A stretch of DNA of 64,000 nucleotides from Chitinimonas_A lacunae (GTDB taxonomy: Bacteria > Pseudomonadota > Gammaproteobacteria > Burkholderiales > Chitinimonadaceae), in contig NZ_JBHSBU010000001.1 in the NCBI RefSeq assembly GCF_042650885.1, forward strand, positions 434,001 through 498,000, in the 5' to 3' direction. The position numbers and the translations under genes were made by a program. This document shows positions 62,370 through 64,000 of the stretch, in pieces; the first letter of the stretch is position 1; every line of letters begins with the position of its first letter. Under the pieces are notes generated by a model that searched no databases, was not told the origin of the DNA, and saw only the letters and a list, made by a program, of their open reading frames with translations.

Positions 62370-64000
62370 TTATCTCTCCACGCCAAGCTGAGTCAGCGCA
62401 AAGGCGTAATCGAGCGCCGTATCGTGCAGTCGGTCATAGCGGCCGCTGCGTCCGCCGTGGCCGGCCTCCATTTCGGTCAGCAGCAGCAGCGGCTGCTGAT
62501 CGGTCTTGAGCCGGCGCAGCCGTGCCACATATTTGGCGGCTTCCCAATACATCACCTGACTGTCGTGCAAACCGGCGCGTACCAGCATGGCAGGGTAGTC
62601 CTGCGCCTTGATATTGTCGTAGGGCGAATAGGCGCGCATCCAACCGTATTGCTCGGCCAGGCGCGGGTTGCCCCATTCCTCGTATTCACCGACGGTCAGC
62701 GGCAGCAGCGGGTCTTGCATGGTGGTCAGCACATCGACAAACGGCACCTCGCACAGCACCACCGCAAACAGATCGGGCCGCATATTGCCGACGCCGGCGA
62801 CCAACAGGCCTCCTGCGCTGCCGCCTTCGATCAGCAGGCGGTCGGGGGCGGTGTGGCCGCTGTCAACCAGGGCCTGGGCCACGGCGATAAAGTCGGTGAA
62901 GCTGTTGATCTTGGCGGCCATCTTGCCGGCGTCGTGCCAGGACGGCCCAAGGTCGCCGCCGCCACGGATATGGGCCACGGCATAGATCACACCCCGATCG
63001 AGCAGCGACAGCCGTGTGCTGGCGAAATAGACATCGTTGGCAATGCCGTAGGCGCCATAGCCATCGAGCCAGAGCGGTGCCGGGCCATGGGCCAGGGCGT
63101 CGTGGCGGTAGGCCAGCGAGACGGGAATGGCGGTGCCGTCGGCGGCGCGGACTTCCATCCGGCGGCAAACATAGCGCGACGGGTCGAAGTCGCCCTTGAC
63201 CGGCCGGGTCTTGAGCACTTGCCGCTCGCGGCTGGCCATATCGTATTCGTACAGGGTGTCGGGCCGGGTCAGCGACTCGATGCCGAAGCGGAACTGCCGG
63301 GTATTCCATTCCGGATTGACATCCCCGTAGGCGCTATAGCTTTCCAGCTCGATCTCGATCCGGTGGCTGTCGCCGCTTGCCAGTTCGGTGATGGTGAAGT
63401 GCGGCAGTCCCGCTTCGCGTTCATACAGCACCCGATAGTCGCGGAAGCAATCGAAGCCTTCGAGCACCACGTCGGGCCGATGCGGCACCACCTCCTGCCA
63501 GTGTTCGCGGGCCGGGTTGGCGATCGGGACGGCAACCAGACGGAAGTTGCGGCCCTGGTCATTGATGCGCAGATAGAAATGCTCGCCGTGATGGTCCACC
63601 TCGTATTCGACTTCGGCACGGCGGCGGGCCAGCAGGCGCCAGCGGCCGTTTGGCCGGTCGGCCGGCAGAAAGCGGGTTTCGCTGCTGGTCAGGCTGTTGC
63701 TGTCAACGAACAGATAGCGCTGGCTGCGCGATAGATGGACTTCCAGTTCGAAGCGTTCATCGGTTTCCTGCCGCAGCAGGCAATCGGTCTCGTCCCCGAG
63801 CCGGTGACGCCAGAGCTGGTCGGAGCGCTTGGTGGTCGGGTCTTCGCTGGTAAAGAACAGGGTGCGGTTATCGAGCGCCCAGGCGACCGAGGTGATCCGG
63901 TTACGGCGCAGCGGCAGCAGCTTGCCGCTGTCGAGGTCTTTGACGCGCAACTGGTAGCGGCGGTCGCCCCGGCTGTCGATGCTGAAGGCGAGCAGTCGCC
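62370..64000 (-). CDS. ptrB: Oligopeptidase B, N-terminus cut by window edge
   Basis: At least 543 residues of an S9A serine peptidase; the frame remains open to the window end, so the start (normally 140-150 residues further upstream) is missing. The beta-propeller part is followed by the hydrolase domain with LLIEGGSAGGLLVAG (catalytic Ser), RAGLHDSQVMYWE (Asp) and EAGHGGRSGR (His). YGAYGIANDVYFASTRLSLLDRGVIYAVAHIRGGGDLG is diagnostic. It cleaves after Arg and Lys in short peptides. Confidence 0.92.
   Translation of the reverse strand, partial: RLLAFSIDSRGDRRYQLRVKDLDSGKLLPLRRNRITSVAWALDNRTLFFTSEDPTTKRSDQLWRHRLGDETDCLLRQETDERFELEVHLSRSQRYLFVDSNSLTSSETRFLPADRPNGRWRLLARRRAEVEYEVDHHGEHFYLRINDQGRNFRLVAVPIANPAREHWQEVVPHRPDVVLEGFDCFRDYRVLYEREAGLPHFTITELASGDSHRIEIELESYSAYGDVNPEWNTRQFRFGIESLTRPDTLYEYDMASRERQVLKTRPVKGDFDPSRYVCRRMEVRAADGTAIPVSLAYRHDALAHGPAPLWLDGYGAYGIANDVYFASTRLSLLDRGVIYAVAHIRGGGDLGPSWHDAGKMAAKINSFTDFIAVAQALVDSGHTAPDRLLIEGGSAGGLLVAGVGNMRPDLFAVVLCEVPFVDVLTTMQDPLLPLTVGEYEEWGNPRLAEQYGWMRAYSPYDNIKAQDYPAMLVRAGLHDSQVMYWEAAKYVARLRRLKTDQQPLLLLTEMEAGHGGRSGRYDRLHDTALDYAFALTQLGVER

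Overview
This is chromosomal DNA from a high-GC Gram-negative bacterium, most likely a betaproteobacterium near the Neisseriales/Burkholderiales boundary. Pointers are OxyR beside a rubredoxin-reductase-like flavoprotein, DarP (YjgA) divergent from PmbA, a divergent phasin/PhaR pair for polyhydroxyalkanoate granules, the tmk-holB-pilZ block, and frequent GTG/TTG starts. The lineage is inference. No rRNA, tRNA, CRISPR array, phage or intact insertion sequence was seen. Long open frames antisense to real genes are common and were left out.

Layout. 1-9.5 kb: a cut-off unknown gene, a YheS-type ABC-F protein, an MFS transporter, a low-GC zinc-ribbon gene preceded by an integron attC-like site, a DUF418 membrane protein, two tiny unknown genes, an SPFH lipoprotein and an S9 peptidase. 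9.8-18.4 kb: two export systems, a three-gene MacAB-like ABC system and a TetR-MFP-RND operon whose regulator has two HTH regions. 18.5-23.0 kb: a six-PAS diguanylate cyclase followed by a membrane protein with a BRO-N-like cytoplasmic domain. 23.6-25.8 kb: a Fur-box promoter, tonB-exbB-exbD, and a previously uncalled 57-residue Cys-rich membrane protein before the terminator. 26-32 kb: lone ImuA-like protein, WbuC-like cupin, acylphosphatase, HAD phosphatase, GNAT acetyltransferase, MetG. 31.8-42.5 kb: 2OG oxygenase, ApbC, Dcd, phasin/PhaR, OxyR, rubredoxin reductase, Mog, DarP, PmbA, SIMPL protein. 42.5-49.7 kb: tatD plus an MBL hydrolase, separated from tmk-holB-pilZ by a penicillin-acylase-family enzyme and a DJ-1/PfpI protein. 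50-57.3 kb: PhyH-like oxygenase, type II NADH dehydrogenase, TrmL, ComF, BioB, a class II amidotransferase and an orphan FliD-like protein. 57.8-64 kb: pullulanase lipoprotein, two tandem four-helix paralogues, and an oligopeptidase B cut by the window end.

The most unusual signal crosses these regions. A ~29-nt AT-rich element (A/T-rich block ending in TGC, nine bases, then GC followed mostly by AAGA, TAGA or CCAGA) occurs at least twelve times, always between genes, and in ten cases lies 3' of a gene on its coding strand. Other leads are the attC-like cassette, the diguanylate cyclase/BRO-N pair, the Cys-rich protein under Fur control, and the double-HTH TetR with paired palindromes.
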